Assembly (NCBI RefSeq): GCF_019247635.1
Contig: NZ_JAFBAR010000023.1
Location: forward strand, 1-64,000
Length of the DNA: 64,000 nt
Origin: Mycobacterium sp.
GTDB taxonomy: Bacteria; Actinomycetota; Actinomycetes; Mycobacteriales; Mycobacteriaceae
Direction: 5' to 3'
The notes below the pieces were generated by a model. That model saw only the letters and a program-made list of their open reading frames with translations, had not been told where the DNA came from and searched no databases. Positions 42,420-51,194 of this stretch are shown here, one piece after another. Position numbers and translations under genes: made by a program. How positions within the stretch are numbered: the first letter of the stretch is position 1; every line of letters begins with the position of its first letter.

Positions 42420-42788
42420 ATGACCACCACACAGACCACCGCATACCGGCTCGCGACGTTGTTGATCGGCGTCGGCACGGTCCATTTCCTGGCACCCAAG
42501 CCGTTCGACGACATCATCCCCGTCGAACTGCCCGGCGAGCCGCGGCTCTACACCTACCTGTCGGGGGTCGCCGAGGTCGTCATCGGTGCGCTGCTGCTGC
42601 CGCGACGCACCCGTCGGGCCGCCGCGAGCGCCGCCGCGGCGCTGTTCGTTGGGGTATTTCCCGGGAACATCAACATGGTCCGGCTCTGGTGGGACAAGCC
42701 GTGGCCCATGCGCATTGCCGCGCTGGCCAGGCTGCCGTTGCAGATCCCGATGATCACGGCCGCGCTCAACGTCAGACGTGAAAGCTAG
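42420..42788 (+). CDS. DoxX-like small membrane protein
   Basis: 122 residues from ATG 42420 (MTTTQTTAYRLATLLIG). Four short membrane helices with VGTVHFLAPKPFDDIIP, YLSGVAEVVIGALLLP and FPGNINM, a pattern of DoxX/DUF4267-like proteins. A CACAAT box ends 6 bases before ATG, so the gene may be leaderless. The role of such proteins is mostly unknown; some associate with redox enzymes. It stands alone between the racemase and a convergent antiporter. Confidence 0.75.
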   Translation: MTTTQTTAYRLATLLIGVGTVHFLAPKPFDDIIPVELPGEPRLYTYLSGVAEVVIGALLLPRRTRRAAASAAAALFVGVFPGNINMVRLWWDKPWPMRIAALARLPLQIPMITAALNVRRES

Positions 42789-42854
42789 CGAGCCTCATGG
42801 CCGAGGCGGACATGGCTTCGCCGACCGGGGCGCTGGCCCGAAGCCAGGCCGCCG

Positions 42855-44036
42855 CTAGTGCCCAGCCGTAGCGGACTTGGCCGGCTCGTCCGTCTCCACG
42901 GCAGATTCGCCGCGGGCCGCCAAGGCGCCCGCGATTGATGCGCAGGCGATCGACAGCACCGCGCCGAGCATCATCGCCGACGCTTCGCCCGGAACCAGCA
43001 GGTGTTCTTCGGTGCCGATGGTCGCCGCGGCAACGGTCACGCCGAGCTGCGTGGCCGACAGCACCGCGAGAGTCAGCGGCTGCCGCAGCAGCCTTCCCAC
43101 GCAATGCGCCAACACACCACCCAGACCCAGAGCCGCGCCCAGCAGAATGAGTTTCGGGTGCGCGCCCAGCTCGCGGACTTGCAGCGAGGCACCGAGCCAG
43201 ACGAAGAACAACGGGCTGAAGAAACCGTCGGTGATCCCAAACAGCTGACGCGCCAACCGCCGCGGCTCACCGACCGAGGCGATCACCAGTCCCAGCGCGA
43301 AGCCCGCCAGCATGATCGACACCCCCGTCGTAACGGCTAGCGCCGCCAGCGCGAACAGCACAAGCAGGTTGGTCCGCAACTCCAGCGCCAACTCGTGCTT
43401 CTGGGAGTACTCATGGGTGCGATGCCGCCAGCCCCTGCGGTCGACCGCACGCAACACGAGGTAGAAGACCACCGCGCAGCCCGTGACCGCCAGGCCGCCC
43501 AGGGCCGCCGTGGGGGCCCGCTGAAAGTCAATCACCAAGGGCAGCAACACGATGCACGCGGCGTTGGCGATGGCGGTTTGCGCCTGCACGGAGAGCACCT
43601 GGGGTCCGCGCAACCGCAGCGAATCGATGATCGGCAATGTCAGCGCCGCCGACGAGGAGGCCATCAGCACCGCGTAGAGCGCGGCGTGGCCGGTGCCGAA
43701 CGCCACCGCCAACCCGAGACCGAGAGGCGCCGCGACAGCACCCACCAGAACCGCCCGCGCCAATGCCATCGGCACCGCCGAGCGCAACTTGGGGTCGCGG
43801 ACGGGAACATGGGTGCCGACGACAAACATCACCAGCGCAAAGCCGATATTCGCGAATAACTGAAACGTCGGGTTGGCGTCGTCAACCAGCGCGAATCCCG
43901 TCTTGCCGATGACCAGACCCACTATCAGCTCGGCGATGGTGATAGGAATCTGAAAGCGCGTCATTGACGCCACCAGCGGACCGGCGAAGCCGACGGCGGT
44001 CAGCAGCGCCAGCGTGTCGAAGCCGAACTTCTGCAT
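42855..44036 (-). CDS. Cation/proton antiporter, CPA2 (KefB-like) family
   Basis: 393 residues from ATG 44036, preferred over GTG 44045 because the -10 box TAGGGT lies 7 bases before it and overlaps the GTG. Twelve or so membrane helices with an inverted-repeat core (IAELIVGLVIGKTGFALV, NIGFALVMFVVGTHV, FFVWLGASLQVREL). No C-terminal TrkA/NAD domain, so it lacks the nucleotide gating of KefB. It should exchange K+ or Na+ for protons. Confidence 0.85.
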   Translation of the reverse strand: MQKFGFDTLALLTAVGFAGPLVASMTRFQIPITIAELIVGLVIGKTGFALVDDANPTFQLFANIGFALVMFVVGTHVPVRDPKLRSAVPMALARAVLVGAVAAPLGLGLAVAFGTGHAALYAVLMASSSAALTLPIIDSLRLRGPQVLSVQAQTAIANAACIVLLPLVIDFQRAPTAALGGLAVTGCAVVFYLVLRAVDRRGWRHRTHEYSQKHELALELRTNLLVLFALAALAVTTGVSIMLAGFALGLVIASVGEPRRLARQLFGITDGFFSPLFFVWLGASLQVRELGAHPKLILLGAALGLGGVLAHCVGRLLRQPLTLAVLSATQLGVTVAAATIGTEEHLLVPGEASAMMLGAVLSIACASIAGALAARGESAVETDEPAKSATAGH

Positions 44037-44043
44037 GCCAGGC

Positions 44044-44049
44044 ACCCTA
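44044..44049 (-). promoter_or_regulatory. -10 box (TAGGGT) of the antiporter gene
   Basis: On the minus strand TAGGGT is followed by GCCTGGC and ATG 44036: a leaderless arrangement that decides the start. The element at 44057 lies immediately upstream. Confidence 0.55.
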
Positions 44050-44056
44050 ACCGCTC

Positions 44057-44117
44057 TGCGAGCGTGCGCGTCTGTACAACGACACGCCGCTTAGGCCGTC
44101 ATTCGGCGCACGCTCAC
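44057..44117. repeat. GAGCGTGCG-type inverted repeat, copy B
   Basis: Arms TGCGAGCGTGCGC (44057-44069) and GCGCACGCTC (44106-44115) with centre GTACAACGACACGCCGC, closely matching copy A at 34626. Unlike copy A it lies between two divergent promoters, so termination is unlikely to be its only role. Confidence 0.7.
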
Positions 44118-44151
44118 GCGGCGTCGGCGTCGGCGTGGCAGGGTGAGACGG

Positions 44152-45012
44152 GTGCCAACCATCACTGAACAAGACCTGCGCGAGGTCAGCACTCCGGCAG
44201 GCGCTTTGCGTTACTACGACGGCGGACCTGAATCCGGCCCAGTGCTGCTGTTCCTGCACGGCTCCGGTCCGGGCGTCACGGGCTGGCGCAACTTCCGCGG
44301 GATACTCCCCACGTTCGCCGAGCACTTCCGCTGCCTGATCCTGGAATTCCCCGGCTTTGGTGTCAGCCCCGACTCCGGCGGCCACCCGATGGTCACCGCA
44401 CAGGGAGTCACCGCACCGTTCCTGGACGCGCTGAGCGTCGACAAGGTGCACATCGTGGGCAACTCGATGGGCGGCGGCGTCGGCATCAACTTCGCCATCC
44501 GCAACCCGGACCGCATCGATCGGCTGGTGACGATCGGCGGCATCGGCACCAACATCTTCAGCCCAGGCCCCAGCGAGGGCATCCGGTTGCTGCAGGAGTT
44601 CACCGAGGACCCGACGCGGCAGCGGCTGGTCGACTGGCTCAAGTCGATGGTGTATGACCAGTCGCTGATCACGGAGGAGCTGATCGAGGAGCGCTGGCGT
44701 TTGGCCACTGACCCGGAGACGCTGGCCGCCGCGCGCCGCATGTACGGTAAGGCCGCATTCGCGGCGATGAATGCGGCGATGAGTGCCTCCGACCGGCCGC
44801 TGCCGTGGGCGGTCATGCACAAGGTGGCGGTGCCGACGCTGCTGACGTGGGGGCGCGACGACAGGGTCAGCCCACCCGACATGGCCCTCATCCCGATGCG
44901 CACCATTCCCAGGGCTGAACTGCATGTGTTCCCCAACTGCGGGCACTGGGCGATGATCGAGGCCAAGGCCGCCTTCGAAAGCGCGGTCCTGGCGTTCCTC
45001 ACACGTCGTTAG
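44152..45012 (+). CDS. Alpha/beta hydrolase, meta-cleavage product hydrolase (HsaD/BphD-like)
   Basis: 286 residues from GTG 44152 (GTG 44143 also possible). Ser nucleophile in VGNSMGGG, Asp in WGRDDRVSP and His in FPNCGHWA form the triad. The segments [16 protein letters not shown] and [16 protein letters not shown]...[17 protein letters not shown] follow M. tuberculosis HsaD (Rv3569c). The family hydrolyses the C-C bond of ring-cleavage products of steroids or biphenyls. HsaA- and HsaC-like genes lie 4-6 kb further on, so a paralogous ring-degradation route is likely. Confidence 0.87.
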   Translation: MPTITEQDLREVSTPAGALRYYDGGPESGPVLLFLHGSGPGVTGWRNFRGILPTFAEHFRCLILEFPGFGVSPDSGGHPMVTAQGVTAPFLDALSVDKVHIVGNSMGGGVGINFAIRNPDRIDRLVTIGGIGTNIFSPGPSEGIRLLQEFTEDPTRQRLVDWLKSMVYDQSLITEELIEERWRLATDPETLAAARRMYGKAAFAAMNAAMSASDRPLPWAVMHKVAVPTLLTWGRDDRVSPPDMALIPMRTIPRAELHVFPNCGHWAMIEAKAAFESAVLAFLTRR

Positions 45013-45156
45013 CGACGCGTCCGGCCTCGCCCGGTGCGGTCGCCCTGGCCTTCGGCAACCGAGAAGCCGCCTCGCGCGCCCGCAGACGTGACCACCGCTT
45101 GACGCTTCCCCGGCCACCCGGCCGCGTAGCGGTAGTTTCGCTTGCAGGGTGTGTCG

Positions 45157-45164
45157 AAGGGGAG
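45157..45164 (+). promoter_or_regulatory. Ribosome binding site AAGGGGAG
   Basis: Six bases before TTG 45171. It decides the start of the ABC transporter, since the frame is open upstream without a better site. Confidence 0.65.
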
Positions 45165-45170
45165 TTCACC

Positions 45171-47069
45171 TTGAAACGCTATAGCCCGTCGATCGACTGG
45201 GGTCGCGCAATCGTGGATTCGCTGACGTGGAGCATCGCGACCTGGGCGCTCAGCACAGTTTGCTTCCTGATCGTCGCTACGCTGCTGGCGCGATACACCG
45301 TGTGGGGCAGGCAATTCTGGCGAATCACCGGTGACTACTTCAAGGGCCGCACCAGCCTGCCGGCGTGGGGCCTGCTTTTGACGCTGATGATGCTCGTCAT
45401 CATGGCCGTACGCATCGAGGTGTTGCTCAGCTACTACAACAACGACCTGTTTTCGGCCCTGCAGGTCGCCTTCGAGGGCGGCGCCACGCACAACGCAGCC
45501 GTGCGTGATTCGGGCATCCGCGGCTTCTGGATGGCGATCGCCACGTTCTGCGCCATCGCGGCCGCGCACGTTGTTCTGCTCTTGGTCGACCAATACGTCA
45601 CGCAGCGATTCATCATTCGGTGGCGAGTCTGGCTGACCGAGCGACTCACCGGTGACTGGCTGACCGGAAGGGCGTACTACCGCGGTCCTTTCATCGACCG
45701 CACCATCGATAATCCGGATCAGCGGATCCAGATCGACGTCGACATCTTCACCACCGGGGTGGGCTCCAGCCCTAACCGCCCCAGCTACCGGACGTCGAAC
45801 ATCCTGCTCTTCGGTTCGGTCGAATCCGTGGTGATGGTGTTGTCGTTCGGCGCGATCCTGTGGCATCTGTCCGGCACCCTGACACTGGCGGGCCTGTCGA
45901 TCCCCAGGGCGCTGTTTTGGATCGTGATCGTCTACGTGCTGGTGGCCACCGCCATCGCGTTTCGCATCGGGCATCCGCTGATCAGGCTCAGCTTCCGCAA
46001 TGAGTCGTACAACGCCGCCTTCCGGTACTCGCTGGTACGGCTGCGTGACGCGGCGGAGCCCGTCGGCTTATACCGCGGCGAACGGGCCGAACACGTGTAC
46101 GTCACCGGACGGTTCTCGGCGATCATCGACAACTACCGGCGCTACGTGCGGCGCACCGTCGGTCTGTCCGGCTGGAACATCGCCGTGGGCCAGGCGCTGA
46201 ACCCGCTGCCTTTCGTCCTTCAGGCCCCGCGCCTGTTCGCGGGTGTGGTCAAACTCGGCGATGTCGCGCAGTCGGGCAGAGCCTTCGGCGCCATGCAAGG
46301 GTCGCTGTCGTTCTTCCGTAACTCCTACGACTCGTTCGCCAGCTACCGCGCCTCGATCATGCGATTGCACGGCCTAATGGTGGCGAACGAAAAAGCCCGT
46401 GCGCTGCCCGAGCTGAGCGCCGCGACGAGTGAGGACGGTTCGGTCGAGCTGATCGACGTCGAGGTGCGGACGCCATCCGGTGTCCAGCTGATAGACGAGT
46501 TGAAACTACGGCTGACGCCGGGTGATTCGCTGGTGGTCACGGGGCCGTCCGGAAGTGGAAAATCCACGCTGCTGCGCAGCCTGGCACAGCTGTGGCCATA
46601 CGCCTCGGGCACATTGCGCCGCCCCGAAGGCGACACCGACGTCATGTTCGTGTCCCAGGCGCCGTATGTCCCGCTCGGCGACCTGCGCGGTGTCGTATCG
46701 TACCCCGCCGTGGCGGGCGATATTCCCGACGCCGAGCTGCAACGGGCACTGAATCAAGTTGCCCTTGCGCACCTGGCCCACCGTCTCGACGAGGTCGACG
46801 ACTGGGCCAAGGCGCTGTCCCCTGGCGAGCAACAGCGCGTCGCATTCGCCCGAATCCTGCTGACAAAGCCCAAAGCGGTGTTCCTCGACGAATCCACCTC
46901 GGCGCTCGACGAAGGGGTGGAGTACGCGCTGTATCAGTCCCTGCGCAGCGAACGCCCGGGCATGATCGTGATCAGCGTGAGCCACCGGCCCGGCGTCGAG
47001 CAATTGCACGATCAGTACCTGCAGTTGCTGGGTGAGGGCGCGTGGCGGCTGGGTCTGGTCAACGGTTAA
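45171..47069 (+). CDS. bacA: BacA/SbmA-type ABC transporter (Rv1819c-like)
   Basis: 632 residues from TTG 45171 ([14 protein letters not shown]), supported by the ribosome site and by M. tuberculosis BacA length (639). Membrane domain of about six helices with the SbmA/BacA signature ([57 protein letters not shown]). Fused ATPase: Walker [10 protein letters not shown], signature LSPGEQQR, Walker [10 protein letters not shown]. tuberculosis BacA imports hydrophilic molecules such as cobalamin and antimicrobial peptides. Rv1817, neighbour of Rv1819c there, has a counterpart here at 51191. Confidence 0.88.
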   Translation: MKRYSPSIDWGRAIVDSLTWSIATWALSTVCFLIVATLLARYTVWGRQFWRITGDYFKGRTSLPAWGLLLTLMMLVIMAVRIEVLLSYYNNDLFSALQVAFEGGATHNAAVRDSGIRGFWMAIATFCAIAAAHVVLLLVDQYVTQRFIIRWRVWLTERLTGDWLTGRAYYRGPFIDRTIDNPDQRIQIDVDIFTTGVGSSPNRPSYRTSNILLFGSVESVVMVLSFGAILWHLSGTLTLAGLSIPRALFWIVIVYVLVATAIAFRIGHPLIRLSFRNESYNAAFRYSLVRLRDAAEPVGLYRGERAEHVYVTGRFSAIIDNYRRYVRRTVGLSGWNIAVGQALNPLPFVLQAPRLFAGVVKLGDVAQSGRAFGAMQGSLSFFRNSYDSFASYRASIMRLHGLMVANEKARALPELSAATSEDGSVELIDVEVRTPSGVQLIDELKLRLTPGDSLVVTGPSGSGKSTLLRSLAQLWPYASGTLRRPEGDTDVMFVSQAPYVPLGDLRGVVSYPAVAGDIPDAELQRALNQVALAHLAHRLDEVDDWAKALSPGEQQRVAFARILLTKPKAVFLDESTSALDEGVEYALYQSLRSERPGMIVISVSHRPGVEQLHDQYLQLLGEGAWRLGLVNG

Positions 47070-47121
47070 TCGGCAGGGGCCTGACGGTGGCGACCTTGTC
47101 CCGCAATCCCCGCCGATGCCG

Positions 47122-48723
47122 TCATGCAATCTTGATCAGATCGAAGCCCTTGTACCCTGCGTCGGCGACCTCGGTGCAAATGTCGTTGTACACGGCGAAT
47201 CCACCGATGAACAGCATGAAAACCCTTGGCTTTCCAGGAACATTGGCACCCATGTACCACGAGTTTGCCTTGGTGAACAGCGATTCGTCGGCACGCCTGG
47301 CCAATTCGGTGACCCAGCCGTCCACGGCGTCCCGGGTCGGTTCCATCGCGGCATAACCGTGGTCGTCGAGATACGCGATGGCGTGCGCGATCCAGTTCAC
47401 GTGGGCCTCGGCGTGCAGCACCATGTTCGCCAGCACGGCCGGTGCTCCCGGACCTGAGATCACGAACAGATTGGGGAATCCGTTGACGCCCAGTCCCAGG
47501 TAGGTGCGCGGGCCGTGCTCCCAGTCGTCGCGCAGGCGAAGACCGTCGCGGCCGATGATGTCGATATTGGCCAGCGCACCCGTCATCGCGTCGAAACCGG
47601 TTGCCAGCACGATCATGTCGAGGTCGTAGTGCGATTCGGTGGTGTTGATACCGGCAGAGTCGACGGATTTGATCGGCGTAGCGCGCACACTGATCAGCGA
47701 TACGTTGGGTTTGTTGAAGGTCTGAAAGTAGTTGCTGTCCGTACAGATTCGCTTGGTCCCAATCGGATGGTCATTGGGGATCAGCAGCTCGGCGACGGCC
47801 GGATCGTCGATGACCGCACGGACTTTTTCTTCGTAGAATCTGCGCGCCTCGTCGTTGGCCGTCATGTCGGTCATCTGGTCTGGGAAGGTCTTGGAGTACA
47901 GCACACCGCCCAGCTGCCAACGCTTTTCGAACGCGTTTCTGCGCTCCTCGGCGGTGAAATCCATGGTCGGCCTGGGAGCGGTGATGTGCGGAGACCCGCC
48001 GCCGCTGCGCCATGACAGGCGGCGACGCTCGGCGTAGCCGGCCTTGATCTCGTCGAGTTCGCCTTCGGAAAACGGCCGGTTGCCGGCAGGGACGCTGTAG
48101 TTGGGGGTCCGCTGGAAGACGTAGAGCTGCGCGGCCTGTTCCGCGATGATCGGAATCGTTTGGATGCCTGAGGATCCAGTGCCGATCACCGCGACCCGCT
48201 TGCCGGTGAAGTCGACGGGCTCATGCGGCCAGTGCGCCGTGTGATAGATCTCGCCGGCGAAGCTGTCCAGACCGGGGAAGTTCGGGGTCATGGCGGCCGA
48301 CAGCGGTCCGGTTGCCATCAAACAGAACCGCGCCGTGTGCACCGCACCGCCATCAGTGGTGACCGTCCAGCGCAACGTCGTCTCGTCGAGCACCGCGGAG
48401 ACGACGCGGGTGTTCAGCTCGATGTCGCGGCGGAGGTCGAGTTTGTCGGCGACCCAGTTCAGGTAGCGCAGAATCTCGCCCTGGGTGGCGTACTTCTCGG
48501 TCCAGTTCCACTCTTGCTGCAGTTCCTCGGAGAATGAGTAGCAGTAGTCGACGCTCTCGACGTCACACCGCGCGCCCGGGTACCGGTTGTAATACCAGGT
48601 GCCACCCAATTCGGGTGCGGCCTCGAGCACTCGGACCGAGAGGCCTTGGGCGCGCAGCCTGTGCAGGGCATACAGGCCGGCGAATCCGGCGCCCACCACT
48701 AGCGCATCTACGTTCACAAGCAT
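47122..48723 (-). CDS. Baeyer-Villiger monooxygenase (class B flavoprotein)
   Basis: 533 residues from ATG 48723. Two Rossmann motifs (VVGAGFAGLYALHRL for FAD near the N-terminus, VAVIGTGSSGIQTIP for NADPH) flank the Baeyer-Villiger fingerprint FAGEIYHTAHWP (FxGxxxHxxxWP). Length fits cyclohexanone/cyclopentanone monooxygenases. It would insert oxygen next to a ketone to give an ester or lactone using NADPH and O2. Convergent with the ABC transporter, 52 bases apart. Confidence 0.92.
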   Translation of the reverse strand: MLVNVDALVVGAGFAGLYALHRLRAQGLSVRVLEAAPELGGTWYYNRYPGARCDVESVDYCYSFSEELQQEWNWTEKYATQGEILRYLNWVADKLDLRRDIELNTRVVSAVLDETTLRWTVTTDGGAVHTARFCLMATGPLSAAMTPNFPGLDSFAGEIYHTAHWPHEPVDFTGKRVAVIGTGSSGIQTIPIIAEQAAQLYVFQRTPNYSVPAGNRPFSEGELDEIKAGYAERRRLSWRSGGGSPHITAPRPTMDFTAEERRNAFEKRWQLGGVLYSKTFPDQMTDMTANDEARRFYEEKVRAVIDDPAVAELLIPNDHPIGTKRICTDSNYFQTFNKPNVSLISVRATPIKSVDSAGINTTESHYDLDMIVLATGFDAMTGALANIDIIGRDGLRLRDDWEHGPRTYLGLGVNGFPNLFVISGPGAPAVLANMVLHAEAHVNWIAHAIAYLDDHGYAAMEPTRDAVDGWVTELARRADESLFTKANSWYMGANVPGKPRVFMLFIGGFAVYNDICTEVADAGYKGFDLIKIA

Positions 48724-48806
48724 TCACGGTAGGGCCTGTGCTGCAACGATCCCAACCCGGTCCCGGTCATCGGGCAGTGCAGACGAGTTTTCCCGGCCAT
48801 CGGCTG

Positions 48807-48990
48807 ATGGCAGAAGTCCCGCGCGTCGAGGTCGACCTGAACGGTAAGTCGCATACGTTGTGCTGGCCGGCGACAGTCATGCGGGGCGAGGTCGAGGCGG
48901 CTGCCTGCGACATCCTCGAACCGCAAAGGTTTGCGGGACGGGCTGATTCTCGCCTGCCTGGCCACGCCGGCGCCGATCTTCGGGTCGCGT
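48807..48990 (+). pseudogene. Remnant of a KshB-like [2Fe-2S] ferredoxin domain
   Basis: From ATG 48807 the frame reads VEVDLNGKSHTLCWPA, then jumps to TVMRGEVEAAACDILEP. In KshB/HmpA-type reductases these two blocks flank about 35 residues holding CxxxxCxxC, so the cluster ligands have been deleted. After CDILEP the homologous end (LRDGLILACLATPA) continues in the +1 frame from about 48931, a second lesion. No flavin or NAD domain is found upstream. The gene is therefore a dead fragment. Its presence beside HsaA- and HsaC-like genes recalls the M. tuberculosis Rv3568c-Rv3571 group. Confidence 0.65.
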
Positions 48991-49089
48991 TTTGACGGAT
49001 TTTCGTCCGCTCACCGGGAATCGGCTTCGGGTCCGGCACGGACTGCGGTACACCATTAAGTACGCCCCCACACACGTTAGGACGACAGC

Positions 49090-50274
49090 ATGAGCGATCG
49101 CGTACTCGATCGAGTGACGGACCTGGCCGACCAGCTACGCGAGCAGGCCCCCGAAGCCGAGCGGATCGGCCGGCTCACCGACGACACAGTCAAGCTGATG
49201 AAGTCGGCCGGTCTGATACGGCTGCTGCAGACCAAGCAGTACCGGGGGTTTGAGGCCCACCCACGCGAGTTTGCCGAGACCGTGATGGCGACGGCGGCGC
49301 TGGACCCCGCCGCCGGCTGGATCGTTGGCGTGGTGGGCGTGCACCCCTACCAGTTGGCCTATGCCGACCCGAAGGTGGCCGCCGAGATCTGGGCCGACGA
49401 CGTCGACACGTGGATGGCGTCGCCGTACGCACCGCAGGGCGTGGCCAAGCCGGTCGACGGCGGTTACATCTTCAACGGCCGCTGGCAATTCAGTTCGGGC
49501 ACTGACCATTGCGACTGGATCATCCTGGGCGCGATGCTCGGCGACGACAAGGGCATTCCGCTGATGCCACCCCAGATGCTGCACATGATCCTGCCCCGCA
49601 AGGACTACGAGATCGTCGAGGACTCATGGAATGTCGTGGGGCTGCGCGGAACCGGCTCCAAGGACGTCATTGTCAAGGACGCGTTCGTCCCGGCATACCG
49701 AACGATGGATGCGACGAAGGTGATGGACGGCACCGCTCAGCGTGAGGCCGGCATGACCGAGCCGCTGTATCTGATGCCGTGGTCGACGATGTTCCCGCTG
49801 GGCATCTCCGCGGCCACCCTGGGCATCGCGGAGGGAGCCCTCGCCGCACACCTGGATTACCAGCGGGAACGGGTCGGCGCCACCGGAACCGCCGTCAAGG
49901 ACGACCCCTACGTCATGTACGCCGTCGGGGAGGCCGCCGCCGACATCAACGCCGCGCGGCAGGAACTGCTGGCCAACGCCGACCGCATCTACGACATGGT
50001 GGCCGCCGGCAAGGAGGTGTCCTTCGCGGACCGGGCCGCGGGTCGCCGCACCCAGGTTCGCGCGGTGTGGCGCGCGGTGTCCGCCGTCGACGATATCTTT
50101 GCCCGCTCGGGCGGCAACGCCTCCCGGATGGACAAGCCACTGCAGCGCTACTGGCGTGACGTACATGTCGGCCAGATGCACGCCATCCATGTCCCGGGCA
50201 CCACCTACCACGCGTCGGCGCTGAGTTCGCTGGGCGTCGAACCTCCGGAGGGCCCGCTCCGGGCTCTGATTTAG
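49090..50274 (+). CDS. HsaA-like flavin-dependent monooxygenase (ACAD fold)
   Basis: 394 residues from ATG 49090, the same length as M. tuberculosis HsaA (Rv3570c). Matching blocks include AALDPAAGWIVGVVGVHPYQLAY, SSPYAPQG-like SPYAPQGVAKPVDGGY, WQFSSGTDHCDW and VGLRGTGSKDVIVKDAFVP. HsaA hydroxylates 3-HSA, the steroid-derived phenol, with reduced FMN from HsaB; no HsaB-like gene is adjacent. It is the first gene of a run with the extradiol dioxygenase (start 11 bases after the stop) and the flavoprotein. Paralogue rather than orthologue is likely. Confidence 0.85.
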   Translation: MSDRVLDRVTDLADQLREQAPEAERIGRLTDDTVKLMKSAGLIRLLQTKQYRGFEAHPREFAETVMATAALDPAAGWIVGVVGVHPYQLAYADPKVAAEIWADDVDTWMASPYAPQGVAKPVDGGYIFNGRWQFSSGTDHCDWIILGAMLGDDKGIPLMPPQMLHMILPRKDYEIVEDSWNVVGLRGTGSKDVIVKDAFVPAYRTMDATKVMDGTAQREAGMTEPLYLMPWSTMFPLGISAATLGIAEGALAAHLDYQRERVGATGTAVKDDPYVMYAVGEAAADINAARQELLANADRIYDMVAAGKEVSFADRAAGRRTQVRAVWRAVSAVDDIFARSGGNASRMDKPLQRYWRDVHVGQMHAIHVPGTTYHASALSSLGVEPPEGPLRALI

Positions 50275-50285
50275 TGGCGGCTACC

Positions 50286-51194
50286 ATGACTGACCTGAAA
50301 AGCCTTGGCTATATTACTGTTTCGACTTCTGACATCGAGCGGTGGCGGCACTTCGCCTTCGACGTACTGGGTTTCGCCGAGGGCAAGGGCCCCGATCCGG
50401 CCGCCCTGTATTTGCGGATGGACGAGCGCGCCGCCCGGATCATCATCGTTCCCGGCGAGGCCGACCGGGTGATCAACATCGGCTGGGAAGTCCGCGACCG
50501 CACCGCATTACAGCGGGTCAAGGCGACCCTGGACGGCGCCGGGATGCCGTTCAAACAACTGCCCCTGGAGGAGGCAGAGGCACGCCGCGTCGAAGAGGCG
50601 ATCACCTTCGAGGACCCGGCCGGGACCACGCTCGAGGTGTTCCACGGCGCGGTGCTGGACCACAGCCCGGTGGTCACCCCGTTCGGCGCCAGATTCGTCA
50701 CCGGCGATCAGGGCCTGGGCCACGTCGTGATGCCGGGCACCGACCCGAACGGTCTGTTCGACTTCTACACCGAGATCCTGGGCTTCCGGTCCCGTGGCTC
50801 ATTCCGGGTGCCGGCACCGCCGGAGTTCGGTCCCATTCGGGTACGCTTCCTCGGCATCAACGAGCGCCATCACAGCCTGGCGATCTGCCCGGCCATGCAT
50901 CAACGTGACCCCGGCGTTGTCCACCTGATGGTCGAGGTCGACACCCTCGACACCGTGGGACAGGCCCTGGACCGCATCAACGCCGAGGGCATCCAACTCT
51001 CGTCGACTCTGGGGCGTCACACCAACGACAAGATGGTGTCGTTTTACGTTCGCACACCCGGCGACTGGGACATCGAATTCGGGACCGATGGTATGCGTGT
51101 CGACGAAACCTATTACACCGCAGAGGAAATCACCGCCGACAGCTACTGGGGCCACCAGTGGGTCAGCGACATGCCCGCCGCGATGCGGCCGTGA
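50286..51194 (+). CDS. Type I extradiol dioxygenase, HsaC/BphC-like
   Basis: 302 residues from ATG 50286. Two VOC modules as in HsaC (300 residues): LGYITVSTSDIERWRHF and GLGHVVMPGTDPNGLFDFYTEILGF. Iron ligands His in GLGHVV, His in VVHLMVEV and Glu in WDIEFG are present, and NERHHSLA carries the catalytic His. It should cleave a catechol ring next to the hydroxyls, following the HsaA-like hydroxylation and before HsaD-like hydrolysis. Its TGA overlaps the next GTG. Confidence 0.88.
   Translation: MTDLKSLGYITVSTSDIERWRHFAFDVLGFAEGKGPDPAALYLRMDERAARIIIVPGEADRVINIGWEVRDRTALQRVKATLDGAGMPFKQLPLEEAEARRVEEAITFEDPAGTTLEVFHGAVLDHSPVVTPFGARFVTGDQGLGHVVMPGTDPNGLFDFYTEILGFRSRGSFRVPAPPEFGPIRVRFLGINERHHSLAICPAMHQRDPGVVHLMVEVDTLDTVGQALDRINAEGIQLSSTLGRHTNDKMVSFYVRTPGDWDIEFGTDGMRVDETYYTAEEITADSYWGHQWVSDMPAAMRP

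Noticed and set aside
44047..45117. Minus-strand open frame of 356 codons
   Set aside because: Antisense to the HsaD-like hydrolase, which has a complete catalytic triad in its own frame.
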